Below are positions 25,977 to 34,903 of a stretch of DNA of 48,937 bases, piece by piece (positions within the stretch are counted from its first letter, which is position 1; the number at the start of each line of letters is the position of its first letter). The notes beneath the pieces are model-generated. The model worked only from the letters and a program-made list of their open reading frames with translations, ran no database searches and had not been told where the DNA came from. A program made the translations under genes and the position numbers. The DNA comes from Bacteroidota bacterium (GTDB lineage Bacteria; Bacteroidota; Bacteroidia; Bacteroidales; VadinHA17). Location: NCBI GenBank assembly GCA_016718875.1, contig JADKBL010000040.1, positions 1 to 48,937 on the forward strand. The letters run 5' to 3'.

Positions 25977-27114
25977 AAGACGGGAATTTATCGAAAAAGC
26001 AGGACTTGGAGCAGCAGCAATTTCACTTGCGGGATTACCAGGTTGCAGCGGGTCGGAAAATAAAATTTCAGAAAGACCAGTTGGCCACAGGGTGATTGAT
26101 GCGCACATACATATCACACCTGAGAAAGTGAAGAAAGCCCTTCAGGTAATGGATGATAACCTGATAAAATACGGGGTGGTTATTGCCTCTCTGACAGGGA
26201 AAGGAGATGATCTGTATATGGGGGACAAAGCATTTTATGAACTTGCTGAAGCATTTAAGCCATACAGAAACCGGCTTGGTTTACATTATACTTATGACTG
26301 GGACCTTGCAGCAAGTGATCCGGAATTTTTCACCAGGGCCCCTGATATGCTTGAAAAGGCTGTAAATGCAGGTGCCATAGCTCTAAAGAACCTCAAGCAG
26401 CTCGGGTTGACTGCGAAAGACCGGGAGGGGAAACTTATTGCAATTGACGATCCGCGACTTTTTCCGATCTGGGAAAGGGCGGGAAAGCTGGGAATTCCTG
26501 TAGCCTTCCATACCGGCGATCCTGTGGCTTTTTTCCGGAAATGGGAACCGGCAAATGAGCGATGGGAAGAGCTTGAGCTGCATCCTGAATGGTCTTTTGC
26601 AGACCGTAGCAAATACCCTCCACTTGAGACCCTGTTTGAACAGGTAAATAATGTTTACAGAAAATTCCCTGATGTCCAATTTGTAGGAGTTCATATAGCT
26701 GGTTATTCTGAGAATATTAAAGCTGTGGCTGGCTGGCTTGATGAATTTCCGAATCTCATGGTTGACACAGCAGCCCGTATCGGGGAACTTGGAAAGCATC
26801 CGTCTGATGAAGGATATGAATTTTTCACTAAATACCAGGATCGCATTATGTTTGGCACTGATCTGGCGTACTGGTCGGAGTGTGATGTACAGGGTGCGGG
26901 ACCATGCAGAAATTTTACACCTGAAGAACACCGGAAATTCTATGAAATACATTGGAGATATCTTCAGACTTCAGATAAACAATTCGATCACCCAACTCCT
27001 ATTCAGGGAAAATGGAAAATCGACGGAATAGGTATTTCTGAAGCGGCTCTCAAAAAGATCTATTGGGATAATGCTGTAAGGTTTTATAAGCTGGACAGGT
27101 TTGGAGTAGTCTAA
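25969..27114 (+). CDS. exported amidohydrolase-family TIM-barrel hydrolase
   Basis: A 381-residue protein with a Tat-like/lipoprotein lead (MIKRREFIEKAG..., Cys26 in LPGC). The metal-site signatures of the amidohydrolase-related (ACMSD/TIM-barrel) family are visible: 'DAHIHIT' with His46 and His48, 'AFHTGDP' with His181, 'VGVHIAGY' with His242, and 'RIMFGTDLAYW' with Asp298. Related proteins hydrolyse or decarboxylate small carbonyl compounds. It lies 27 bases after the second nitrilase and is probably coexpressed with it. Its start codon is the last unit of the ATGNTTA repeat, so that repeat could affect its translation. Substrate unknown. Confidence 0.83.
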   Translation: MIKRREFIEKAGLGAAAISLAGLPGCSGSENKISERPVGHRVIDAHIHITPEKVKKALQVMDDNLIKYGVVIASLTGKGDDLYMGDKAFYELAEAFKPYRNRLGLHYTYDWDLAASDPEFFTRAPDMLEKAVNAGAIALKNLKQLGLTAKDREGKLIAIDDPRLFPIWERAGKLGIPVAFHTGDPVAFFRKWEPANERWEELELHPEWSFADRSKYPPLETLFEQVNNVYRKFPDVQFVGVHIAGYSENIKAVAGWLDEFPNLMVDTAARIGELGKHPSDEGYEFFTKYQDRIMFGTDLAYWSECDVQGAGPCRNFTPEEHRKFYEIHWRYLQTSDKQFDHPTPIQGKWKIDGIGISEAALKKIYWDNAVRFYKLDRFGVV

Positions 27115-27121
27115 TAAAACA

Positions 27122-27152
27122 GGCACGGATTACGCTTCGCTAAATCCGCGCC
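27122..27152. terminator. inverted repeat between convergent genes
   Basis: GGCACGGATT (27122-27131) pairs with AATCCGCGCC (27143-27152) at 9 of 10 positions around an 11-base loop. It overlaps the last codons (Ala-Arg-Ile-stop) of the minus-strand creatininase gene. It could act as a two-way terminator, although neither side has a T-tract. Confidence 0.5.
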
Positions 27153-27934
27153 AGCTCTTTTTCGATAATGTCCTTCATTTTATTGACCTCGAAATCAATT
27201 ATATCCTTTCCATGCTTACTGCTGGCATGGATCCGGGGATCTTTTCCAAGCATACCCTTTGGCCATATAGCAGTATCAGCAGGCAGCTTTTCCATATGGA
27301 CCAGTTCCGGATGAAGATACATCATAATTGAGGTCTCATTGGCTCCGGCATGGTCGCACATAAGACAAAGATCATCCTTATCATTTCCCCAGCAATTCAT
27401 AACTACCAGTCCGTATTTTTCCTTAAAAACTTCAGTATGGGAACCGATATAGTTAGTCGATGGACCATGCCCATGGGCAACAACTATTTTAAAACCTGCA
27501 CGGCTGAGCTGTTTCATTATTCCTTTCATCATATTATCGAATGTGGAATCAGGGACCCAGTATGCGCTTCCCGGAAGTTGCTGAATTTCATAATTTCCCT
27601 GCTCGCTGAAGAGGCTGGCACAATCCATCCCGTAATATTCTCTGCCATTGATTATTGTATCGTAGCCATCGGGACCTATAAAAAGCATGGGCATAACAAT
27701 ACCACCTGCTTCCTCTGCAAGTATCTTAAAGAAGCCTGCAGATTGAAGACCATCTGACCCCAGCGGCAGATGATCTACGTGCCATTCGAGAGTGCCAAGC
27801 GGAAGATAGGCAACAGGGCATCCAGCAAGTTTTGACTTGAATTCATCGGGAGTAAGTTCCTTGTAAAGAACTTTGCCTGGTTTAGTACAGGATGTCAGCA
27901 TAATAAATAAAGTCAAAAGTTTTAATATTCTCAT
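27140..27934 (-). CDS. creatininase-family lipoprotein
   Basis: The ATG at 27934 is preferred over a TTG two codons earlier. The signal ends in MLTSC, so this is a lipoprotein. The mature domain has the creatininase metal motif 'GTLEWHVDHLPLGSD' (Glu and two His close together, then Asp) and 'VVAHGHGPSTNYIG', which line the dinuclear metal site. Family members open cyclic amides such as creatinine or cut formamides. Length (about 264) is normal. It stands alone on the minus strand, 25 bases from the convergent amidohydrolase, and is a further candidate amide-cleaving enzyme in this region. Its last codons lie inside an inverted repeat. Confidence 0.83.
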   Translation of the reverse strand: MRILKLLTLFIMLTSCTKPGKVLYKELTPDEFKSKLAGCPVAYLPLGTLEWHVDHLPLGSDGLQSAGFFKILAEEAGGIVMPMLFIGPDGYDTIINGREYYGMDCASLFSEQGNYEIQQLPGSAYWVPDSTFDNMMKGIMKQLSRAGFKIVVAHGHGPSTNYIGSHTEVFKEKYGLVVMNCWGNDKDDLCLMCDHAGANETSIMMYLHPELVHMEKLPADTAIWPKGMLGKDPRIHASSKHGKDIIDFEVNKMKDIIEKELARI

Positions 27935-27971
27935 ACTCAAAATCTCAAATATTTATTGAATAATTCATTTT

Positions 27972-28077
27972 TTAACCACAGAGGACACAGAGTTTTACTC
28001 AGAGTACACAGAGTTAAATATATGATTATTAAATCTTTGTGTTCTTTGTGTATTTTCTTTGTGACCTTTGTGGTTAA
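27972..28077. repeat. CACAGAG-type palindromic repeat, copy 2
   Basis: The arms begin TTAACCACAGAG and end CTTTGTGGTTAA. CACAGAG occurs at 27977, 27986 and 28007, with a variant at 27998. The right end supplies the stop codon (28074-28076) of the URO-D-like gene. Confidence 0.85.
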
Positions 28078-29153
28078 TAAAGCCTTTTATTAACTATTAA
28101 TCCTCGCTTTTCAAGTTCATCATGCATTACAAGGCAGTTACTTACTTCATAATCAGGTTCCATGTGATATGCTATCTGAAGGGGGCCGCCCTGGTTTTCC
28201 TCAAGGGTTTTATTCAGCCAGTCAAGTATTTGCGACTGAGGTGCATTTTCCATCATAAACTCCATCGGAGGAGCAATATGTATCATGAAATCCTTTCCTT
28301 TAAGATCCCTTATGCCCTTTATAGAAGTTCCGGAACCGGTATCAATAATCTTCAGGTTCCTTATCCCGGAAATTGACTGCATAATATGATCTGACATCCC
28401 GCAACTGTGAATACGTACTGCGCCGAGCTTGTCGCCGAGCTGGCTGATATAGGGAACAATGAACTCATCATACAGATCGGGTGAAACCATTGTACCGGCA
28501 CACTCTCCAACGTGAACAGAAGTGACAGGAAGTTTTGCCAGGCCGGAAAAATGCTGAATAAGAACCACATAAGCATCAACAATCCATTGATGTATAGCAT
28601 GTGCAAGGTCCGGGTCAGACATAAGTGTGATCATAATGTTATCACCTGTAAGTTTGAGGGATGTGGTAATAATGCCATGAATAGTTGCCCTTCCTGATTC
28701 ATCCCAGAAAAAAGGAGGAATTACCTTAAGATCAGGACGTGACAGAGTGATTTCTTTTATCTGCCTTTCAAGATCCTTTACAAGCGGATGTTCAAGAATT
28801 GAAGAAACCGGAGGCAGTTCATTTTTATCAGCAATAAATTCGAGCGGTTTTCCTGCAACATCAGCATCCTTGTCCTCGAAAAAGGAGAACTCCGCCCCGA
28901 GAATAGTTGCCAGGATCATGTTTGGCTGGATAGCACCGACAAGGACATGATTATCCTTAACATGTTTTGCCTGGAGGAGGTTTGCCTCCATATTATAAAT
29001 GGCATAACGGGGGAACTTCTCATTAACAAATTTATGGATCAGGTTATCCTGCTCCCAGCGGTAAACAGGGTCCATATAATAACGGTTATCAAAATTAAAT
29101 CCTCCGTTTTTGTGGAGCCAGCCTTTTGATACACTTGCCTCGATTGAAATCAT
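28074..29153 (-). CDS. URO-D/MtaA-fold protein, possibly a methyltransferase
   Basis: A 359-residue protein of the uroporphyrinogen decarboxylase-like fold, with no signal peptide. It carries 'VHVGECAGTMVSPDLYDEFIVPYI' and 'AVRIHSCGMSDHIM', the histidine-x-cysteine pattern used to bind zinc in MtaA/CmuA-type corrinoid methyltransferases, plus a late cysteine in 'VSNCLVMHDELEKRG' that could be the third ligand. A true HemE role is unlikely: there is no heme gene near. It follows the PhyH-like gene by 36 bases on the same strand, so the two are probably one operon. No corrinoid protein is encoded in the window, and the substrate is open. Confidence 0.7.
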   Translation of the reverse strand: MISIEASVSKGWLHKNGGFNFDNRYYMDPVYRWEQDNLIHKFVNEKFPRYAIYNMEANLLQAKHVKDNHVLVGAIQPNMILATILGAEFSFFEDKDADVAGKPLEFIADKNELPPVSSILEHPLVKDLERQIKEITLSRPDLKVIPPFFWDESGRATIHGIITTSLKLTGDNIMITLMSDPDLAHAIHQWIVDAYVVLIQHFSGLAKLPVTSVHVGECAGTMVSPDLYDEFIVPYISQLGDKLGAVRIHSCGMSDHIMQSISGIRNLKIIDTGSGTSIKGIRDLKGKDFMIHIAPPMEFMMENAPQSQILDWLNKTLEENQGGPLQIAYHMEPDYEVSNCLVMHDELEKRGLIVNKRLY

Positions 29154-29189
29154 AATAATAAGTTGAAAAGTTTAAAGGTTTAAAAGTAA

Positions 29190-30095
29190 CTAAATTCCCC
29201 ACTCCTTTCTGAGATCGGTGATTGGTCTCTCTGTTCTTTCATCTTTCCCCCAGGCATAGTGACCTGAAGGGCTTTTCCCTGCCCACCTTTCATCAATTTT
29301 CTCGCCTTTTGGCTGAAAACGGATGTCACAGCTTATTCTGAATTTGTCGGTCAGATTTGTTGTGGATGCGTGCATGGTATAGAGTCCGAATATCAGGATA
29401 TCGCCAGGATTGAAATTTGTTGTAAGCCATCTCCCTCCGAATTTTTCAGTGATCTCGTAAGGATCAGAGGTGAACCATCCTTCTTTAATCATATCACGGT
29501 CAACATCAATTCCTCCATATGTCTTTCTCAGTCGCTCAAAAGAGTCGAGTTTATGTGATCCTTCACAAATCGCAAGTGTTCCCTGACTGACAGGTATTTC
29601 ACCTATTGGAATCCATACAGTATGAACATTGCGGGAACCACGCCCCATGTAAACAACATCATAATGGCATCCTGTAAAGTTCTCATTTCCAACAGCACGC
29701 AGCCATTTATAATCATATGTTACAGCCTCTTCCCCGAAATAGCTTTTAAAAAAATCGAACAGCCTGCTATTTTCAAATACTGCCAGGGCGGCAGGATGGT
29801 GAGTTATATCGCTCTGCCCGGTCATTCTCACCTCTTTGCCGGTCTTTGGCATAACAGCCTCCAGCAAAGGTGTCCCTTTGACAAGTGCATTTTTTTCATC
29901 CATGAAGCTGACAATTGCTTCACGTGCGCTCATTACTGTTTCCCTGTCAATAAAATTCCTTAAAAGCAGGTACCCATCCTCATCTATTCTGTCCTTCAAT
30001 GCTTTCACATTACCAAGCAAATCATTTGAATCCCTCAGCTCGCCAAGCTTTTCCCCCGGATATTCCACTTCAGTCCTGCAAAATTTTACTTTCAT
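29190..30095 (-). CDS. phytanoyl-CoA dioxygenase (PhyH)-family Fe(II)/2-oxoglutarate oxygenase
   Basis: A 301-residue cytosolic protein. The iron triad is visible as His144 and Asp146 in 'TGCHYDVVYMGRG' and His242 in 'LYTMHAST', with Arg253 in 'KFRISCDIRF' placed to bind 2-oxoglutarate. PhyH relatives hydroxylate very varied small molecules, from acyl-CoA to ectoine, and can drive oxidative demethylation. It sits 36 bases before the URO-D-like gene. An oxygen-dependent enzyme implies at least microaerobic life, alongside the FNR-like site at 3.1 kb. Substrate unknown. Confidence 0.8.
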   Translation of the reverse strand: MKVKFCRTEVEYPGEKLGELRDSNDLLGNVKALKDRIDEDGYLLLRNFIDRETVMSAREAIVSFMDEKNALVKGTPLLEAVMPKTGKEVRMTGQSDITHHPAALAVFENSRLFDFFKSYFGEEAVTYDYKWLRAVGNENFTGCHYDVVYMGRGSRNVHTVWIPIGEIPVSQGTLAICEGSHKLDSFERLRKTYGGIDVDRDMIKEGWFTSDPYEITEKFGGRWLTTNFNPGDILIFGLYTMHASTTNLTDKFRISCDIRFQPKGEKIDERWAGKSPSGHYAWGKDERTERPITDLRKEWGI

Positions 30096-30191
30096 ACCTG
30101 GAAATATTTAATCTTAAATAAAACAAACTTTTCAAAATCAACTTGTTAAACTAACAAATTAATACAGGGTTTGTTTTTGCTACACCCACTC

Positions 30192-30677
30192 TTATCCATC
30201 TTTTCTGCCCGGCCTCACCCCCTCTATCCCCCTCTGTAACTGGCCTACCCCTCCTGATCCCCCCTCTCCCGGAGGAGAGGGGGAAGTCTGACTTGATATA
30301 TAATTCTGTATATGAGATGTAACCTTGTCAGTTTCTTTAAGTACCTGGTCGTTTGTAAATCTTAATATATTCAGTCCATATTTTTCAAGTTCACCGGAAC
30401 GGCCATCATCGTACTCTTTAGCCTGGTCAGAATTATGAACATCTCCATCAACTTCAATTATCAGTTTCAATTTGTGGCAATAGAAATCTGCAATAAAAAT
30501 ATCTACAGGATGTTGCCGGCGGAATATAAAACCTTTATGGCGCATTTTCCTTAAAATGTTCCACAATAACTTTTCACTCTCAGTAGGATTCTTCCGCATT
30601 TCCTGAGCATATTGAAAAAGCTCCGGCTTCGCCCCTACATGCATATCCTTAACTACTGACTTCCCGAGATAAACCAT
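30192..30677 (-). CDS. DUF559 (Vsr-like) endonuclease-domain protein
   Basis: A 161-residue protein with a compact endonuclease-like domain (about 20-125): 'NPTESEKLLWNILRKMRHKGFIFRRQHPV', 'IADFYCHKLKLIIEVDGDVH' and 'YGLNILRFTNDQVL', the DUF559 pattern related to Vsr/PD-(D/E)XK nucleases (acidic residues in ADFY and EVDGD). The last 30 residues are proline/glycine-rich low-complexity sequence (SPSPPGEGGSGGVG...) translated from an intergenic CTCTCC-type repeat, so they are probably not functional. The gene is flanked on both sides by these repeats and does not belong to the catabolic operons. Whether it is domesticated or mobile is not known. Confidence 0.82.
   Translation of the reverse strand: MVYLGKSVVKDMHVGAKPELFQYAQEMRKNPTESEKLLWNILRKMRHKGFIFRRQHPVDIFIADFYCHKLKLIIEVDGDVHNSDQAKEYDDGRSGELEKYGLNILRFTNDQVLKETDKVTSHIQNYISSQTSPSPPGEGGSGGVGQLQRGIEGVRPGRKDG
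30200..30290. repeat. CCCTCTCC/GGAGAGGG repeat downstream of the DUF559 gene
   Basis: CCCCCTCTCCCGGAGGAGAGGGGG and preceding C-rich pieces read through the end of the DUF559 coding sequence. The inverted GGAGAGGGG matches the repeat on the other side of the gene (30704-30740). Confidence 0.65.
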
Positions 30678-30703
30678 ACTTAATTATCGTTAAGTTCTTT
30701 AAG

Positions 30704-30788
30704 CCCCTCTCCCCCGGGAGAGGGGTTTGGGGAGAGGCGGTTACATATTTGCCCTTCTCCCCCGGGAGATAGTCCCGATAGCTATCGG
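30704..30788. repeat. palindromic repeats upstream of the DUF559 gene
   Basis: CCCCTCTCCC (30704-30713) and GGGAGAGGGG (30716-30725) are perfect 10-base inverted arms. A GGGGAGAGGC follows, then CTTCTCCCCCGGGAG, and finally the perfect 14-base palindrome CCGATAGCTATCGG (30775-30788). Confidence 0.8.
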
Positions 30789-30837
30789 AACATGAAGGAC
30801 ACTTTTAATGTTGTCCTGTGGTTTTTTTTAAATTTGA

Positions 30838-32145
30838 TTAAAGACTTAAATCCATTCCAAAATACGGCTTGTTGGTCTCCCATTTGCCTTTTGTGAAATC
30901 AGGGAATGGAACCGGGGCATTTTTTTCAATTGAGATACCTGAAAGTTCAACTATTGCAGTCATCACAGCAGAATCATAAACATCGAGAGGTGTTGGTCCT
31001 TTCTTCTTTACAGCATCAATAAACTGTGACAGCATAACATAATCGGTACCTCCGTGTGACTGAGCAGAATAATCGGCATTCCACCACTTATGATTGTATT
31101 TCTCCTCATATGGTTTCCATGGTTCCCACTCATGATATTTTGGACTTGTTACAAGGGAGATTGAGGCCTTCTCTTCATCATAAACCCCTTTTGTTCCTTC
31201 CAGCAGCCATCTGTTGGAATATGGCCGTGGGAGCTGCATATCATAATTGATTACCAGTGTCTTCCCTGATTTAGTCTTTAGCAGAGATGTTACAATATCG
31301 CCCTGTTTCCACTTGATCTTGCCATTCGGATGGTTTTCCCCAAATTCTCTTTTGAAATATGCATTAATACCTTTGGATGCTGTGGCACTTGAGTAAATTT
31401 CAGTAAAGATATCTCCCCTGTTTATGTCCATCCAGCTGATGATCGGTCCAACTGCGTGAGTCGGATACTGATCCCTGTTATACTTAAGAAGGTATTCAGC
31501 AGGCCATTTCTGGTCACCTGTTTTGCTATCGAAGAACCAGTGGTCGATACAGTCATGTGAATGTGCACAATGACAATGTACTATATCTCCGAACATATTA
31601 AGTCTCTTCATATTGAGTGCAGCAAGATTATCCTGCCGGAAGCTCCAGTTCTCAAGCATCATGCAGGGAATACCTGTTTTTTCAGAAGTCTCAACAAGCT
31701 TCCAGGTGTTCTCCACAGTAAGGGCAGCAGGAACTTCAATTCCGGGATAAGTACCATTATTCATTGCTTCAATGGCAATAGGTGCGTGCGAATCCCAGTA
31801 GGTTGCAATTATCACTGCATCAAGCTTTTCTTTAGCAAGCATCTGCTTATATGTTAACGCATCCTTCACATATATTGCCGGCTTCTTCCTGCCTGCCTGG
31901 ACACACATATTTGCAGCGGCACTTGCCTGGCTGTCAAAAAGATCGCATACTGCAACAACTTCAACTCCTGAAATTGTGAGCAGGTTTGCAACATGGGACT
32001 TGCCGCGATTGCCGGTGCCTATAACCCCGACCCTGATGGTTTCTGATGATTCAGCAGCCGCACGGGCAGAACCGGGAAGCAATCCCAGTCCGATTGTTGC
32101 CATTGTGCCTGTTTTGATAAAGTCTCTTCTTGAAAAATTTTCCAT
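30838..32145 (-). CDS. GH109-like exported Gfo/Idh oxidoreductase-fold glycosidase
   Basis: A 435-residue protein with a Tat signal (twin arginine at 6-7, cleavage near residue 30). The Rossmann motif 'VIGTGNRGKSH' begins at about 41. Where most Gfo/Idh proteins have an EKP lysine, this one reads 'GIEVPAALTVENTW' (about 135-148), and 'RDQYPTHAVGPI' follows near 224-235 (His230). Both patterns are typical of GH109, NAD-dependent alpha-N-acetylgalactosaminidases. Length (435) is close to characterised GH109 enzymes. The MFS sugar porter lies 17 bases upstream on the same strand, so they form an operon. GH109 membership by eye is good; substrate is not proven. Confidence 0.8.
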   Translation of the reverse strand: MENFSRRDFIKTGTMATIGLGLLPGSARAAAESSETIRVGVIGTGNRGKSHVANLLTISGVEVVAVCDLFDSQASAAANMCVQAGRKKPAIYVKDALTYKQMLAKEKLDAVIIATYWDSHAPIAIEAMNNGTYPGIEVPAALTVENTWKLVETSEKTGIPCMMLENWSFRQDNLAALNMKRLNMFGDIVHCHCAHSHDCIDHWFFDSKTGDQKWPAEYLLKYNRDQYPTHAVGPIISWMDINRGDIFTEIYSSATASKGINAYFKREFGENHPNGKIKWKQGDIVTSLLKTKSGKTLVINYDMQLPRPYSNRWLLEGTKGVYDEEKASISLVTSPKYHEWEPWKPYEEKYNHKWWNADYSAQSHGGTDYVMLSQFIDAVKKKGPTPLDVYDSAVMTAIVELSGISIEKNAPVPFPDFTKGKWETNKPYFGMDLSL

Positions 32146-32162
32146 AACGTTGATTATTAATA

Positions 32163-33458
32163 TTATGATATGCTTTTTACTCTTTTCCCGATTTTATGTC
32201 CTGAAACAGCATAATACAGAATGAAGAAGTAACAGGGAATTACAACAATATATGCCATCTGAGGATTAATAACATCTGCCAGCCTGCCATAGAGCAGCGG
32301 TACGAGTGCACCGCCAAGGTTACCCATTATAAGAAGCGAAGATCCAATCCTCGTGAATTTCCCGAGTCCTTCAATAGCCAGCGGCCATACTGAAGGCCAG
32401 ATGAGTGAATTAGCCATCCCAAGCAATGCAATAAACACAACTGAGGCAGCCCTTGGCACTGACAAGGCGAGAATTGTAAGAATAATCCCGGCAATAGCAC
32501 AGATCCTTAAAGCCGTGCTCTGTGAGAGATATTTCGGAATTACAATTACACCAGTGGTATAACCAATTATCATTGCAACCATTGTCATTGATGTAAAGTG
32601 TTTTGCTATTGCAACAGGGATGCCCTGGCTGATACCATAGCTGATTATTGTATCACCGGCCACAATCTCAAGTCCGACATCACAAAAGATTGCTATTACA
32701 CCAAGAAGGAGGTATGGATACTGGAATATGGATGTTCTGGAGGCATGTACACTGTCGTCATCCTCACTGTTTTCATCATTGGGATCTATCTCGGGGAGTC
32801 CGGAAAATCTGACAAAAAACCCTATCAGAATAAGGACAACTGCCATACTTACGTAAGGTACGATAACCCTGTTAGCCAGCTCATTCAGTGTGGCAGCCTT
32901 CTGCACAACATCCATGTCTTTAAGGCTTGCAAGCAGTGCATCACCATCACTGAGGGCCATCACTCCAAATATGAATGTAGCTACAATACCTGCGGATTTA
33001 CTGCATATTCCCATTATGCTTATTCTTTGTGCAGCGCTTTCGATGGGCCCCAGAAGGGTTATGTAGGGATTTGCAGCAGTCTGCAGGATTGCCAGTCCTG
33101 TTCCCATAACGAAAAGTCCGGTCAGGAACATCCCATAGGTCCTTGTCATAGCGGCAGGAACAAAAAACAGGGCACCGGCAGCCATTACAAACAAACCGAA
33201 CATCATTCCCGACTTAAGTCCTGTCCGCTTAAGTATCCATGAGGCCGGAATTGCCATTATAACATAAGCAACATAGAATGAGAATGCTACCAGATAGGAC
33301 TCAAAATGGTTCAGTTCGCAGCTGATCTTGAGGTAAGGTATCAGAATACCATTGAGCCATGTTACAAATCCGAAGATAAAAAAGAAAAGACCTATTGTTC
33401 CGACAGTCATCCATTTTGCCTGAACAGGTCTGCTTAGCGAGTTGTTTCCAGATGTCAT
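32163..33458 (-). CDS. FucP-like MFS sugar:H+ symporter
   Basis: A 431-residue inner-membrane protein with about 12 helices. The opening 'LFFFIFGFVTWLNGILIPYLK' is the FucP-family signature, and 'FVMGTGLAILQTAANPYITLLGP' resembles the helix 4 region of L-fucose and glucose/galactose porters. It should import a monosaccharide with protons. The start is 155 bases from the divergent beta-helix gene and the GH109-like gene follows 17 bases downstream, so the pair may release and take up a sugar. The exact sugar is not readable. Confidence 0.85.
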   Translation of the reverse strand: MTSGNNSLSRPVQAKWMTVGTIGLFFFIFGFVTWLNGILIPYLKISCELNHFESYLVAFSFYVAYVIMAIPASWILKRTGLKSGMMFGLFVMAAGALFFVPAAMTRTYGMFLTGLFVMGTGLAILQTAANPYITLLGPIESAAQRISIMGICSKSAGIVATFIFGVMALSDGDALLASLKDMDVVQKAATLNELANRVIVPYVSMAVVLILIGFFVRFSGLPEIDPNDENSEDDDSVHASRTSIFQYPYLLLGVIAIFCDVGLEIVAGDTIISYGISQGIPVAIAKHFTSMTMVAMIIGYTTGVIVIPKYLSQSTALRICAIAGIILTILALSVPRAASVVFIALLGMANSLIWPSVWPLAIEGLGKFTRIGSSLLIMGNLGGALVPLLYGRLADVINPQMAYIVVIPCYFFILYYAVSGHKIGKRVKSIS

Positions 33459-33613
33459 TATTGAGTATTAGAAGGTTTTTATGGATACAATATAGGAAAA
33501 AATAGCCTTGAATAATATTTAAGCCACAACTTCTTTGACAGGTTCACACTATAGCGGAATCAATAATTATTCTTAATTTTAAACATAAGAATATAAATAA
33601 TTTAAGAGATATT

Positions 33614-34894
33614 ATGAAGAAGAATCTGATCATAGCTTTTGAACTAATGGCATTGATGATATTTCTCTCAGGAGTCGCCTACAGTCAGGGAATTGGACTC
33701 GTTGATGTAAGATATGCCGAAAAAATTATTACTGTAGGAGGACCAACTGCTGATATTCCGGGTTATTCATCAATAGCCATCCAGATAGCTGTTGATGCAA
33801 TCAAAACGAGAGGAGGAGGAACAGTTAAGCTTAATCCCGGGTCATACGATATAACAGGACCAGTAAGGTTATCTGACAATATTAACCTAAAGGGTTCAGG
33901 CAAATCAACCATTCTTAAAAAATGCAATGGATTCAAAACAAGCTATATAATTGATGCTGACTGGGGTATGGTGAAGGCTGTAGTTAAGGATGCCAGCGGA
34001 TTTAAGATTGGGATGGGCATTGAACTTTCCGATGATGCCAACAATGGCGGATGGGAAGTCACAACAGCAATTATAACAGACATCGCTGATAATGTTATCT
34101 ACTTTGATAACCCAACAGTAAATGATTATATAGCTGCCCAGAACGGAGTTGTATCTAACGGCTGCTCAATAGTAGAGGCTGTTAATGCACAAAATGTAAA
34201 AATATCGGACCTTCTGATAGAAGGAAACAAGGCAACCAACGACTATATAAACGGATGCCGGGGCGGCGGAGTATACATTCATAAATCAAAAAATGTAATA
34301 GTTGAGAATGTACAGGTTAATGAATTCAACGGCGACTCATTCAGCTGGCAGGTAACAGAAGGTATAACAGTAAAAGGATGTGAAGCTTCAAATGGTGACG
34401 GACTGGGGTTTCATCCGGGTACCGGATCGGACAAATCCACTGTTGAGAACTGCATAAGCCATCACAACAAAGGTGACGGGATCTTCTTATGCTGGAGAGT
34501 TCAGAACGGGGTATTCAGAAATAATACAGTATATGCCAATCTCGATAACGGGATATCAATCGGACATAAGGATACAGACAATATTTTTGAGAATAACCAT
34601 GTGTATGAAAATGCAAATCAGGGAGTTCTCTTCCGTAATGAAAACGAACAGAATGCCGGGCACCGCAATACTTTTACCGGAAATACAATTGAAAATAACG
34701 GAGTTGCAAAAGAGTCAGCAGGATTTTACATAGGTGGTACCACCCATGATATTGTAATTAAGAACAACATTATACGATCAACCGGAAAAGGAAATCAGAA
34801 AACAGCGATCATTGTTGGAAGAAACAGTTCAAAAGTTACTGCTGAGGGGAACACTATAACAGGTTTAAAAGAAATTGTTTACGAGAAAAAATAA
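33614..34894 (+). CDS. exported right-handed parallel beta-helix protein
   Basis: A 426-residue exported protein (signal about 1-25). From residue 55 on it has repeated strands with Asn/Gly/Val ladders ('NVKISDLLIEGN', 'NVIVENVQVNEFNG', 'STVENCISHHNKGDG', 'NGVFRNNTVYANLDNGISIG', 'NIFENNHVYENANQGV'), the pattern of PbH1 repeats in pectate lyase-like folds. This fold serves lyases, epimerases and glycosidases on acidic or complex glycans. Catalytic residues cannot be assigned. It lies 9 bases before the CocE-like gene in the same direction. Confidence 0.82.
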   Translation: MKKNLIIAFELMALMIFLSGVAYSQGIGLVDVRYAEKIITVGGPTADIPGYSSIAIQIAVDAIKTRGGGTVKLNPGSYDITGPVRLSDNINLKGSGKSTILKKCNGFKTSYIIDADWGMVKAVVKDASGFKIGMGIELSDDANNGGWEVTTAIITDIADNVIYFDNPTVNDYIAAQNGVVSNGCSIVEAVNAQNVKISDLLIEGNKATNDYINGCRGGGVYIHKSKNVIVENVQVNEFNGDSFSWQVTEGITVKGCEASNGDGLGFHPGTGSDKSTVENCISHHNKGDGIFLCWRVQNGVFRNNTVYANLDNGISIGHKDTDNIFENNHVYENANQGVLFRNENEQNAGHRNTFTGNTIENNGVAKESAGFYIGGTTHDIVIKNNIIRSTGKGNQKTAIIVGRNSSKVTAEGNTITGLKEIVYEKK

Positions 34895-34903
34895 TACTGA
34901 AAA

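Noticed and set aside
28074..29153. Identification as true uroporphyrinogen decarboxylase (HemE)
   Set aside because: The context has no heme genes, and the zinc-type motif (HSCG plus late Cys) fits methyltransferase relatives.
32598..33242. 214-residue plus-strand frame opposite the MFS porter
   Set aside because: It is antisense to a 12-helix transporter of normal length; the long frame comes from that gene's codon bias.
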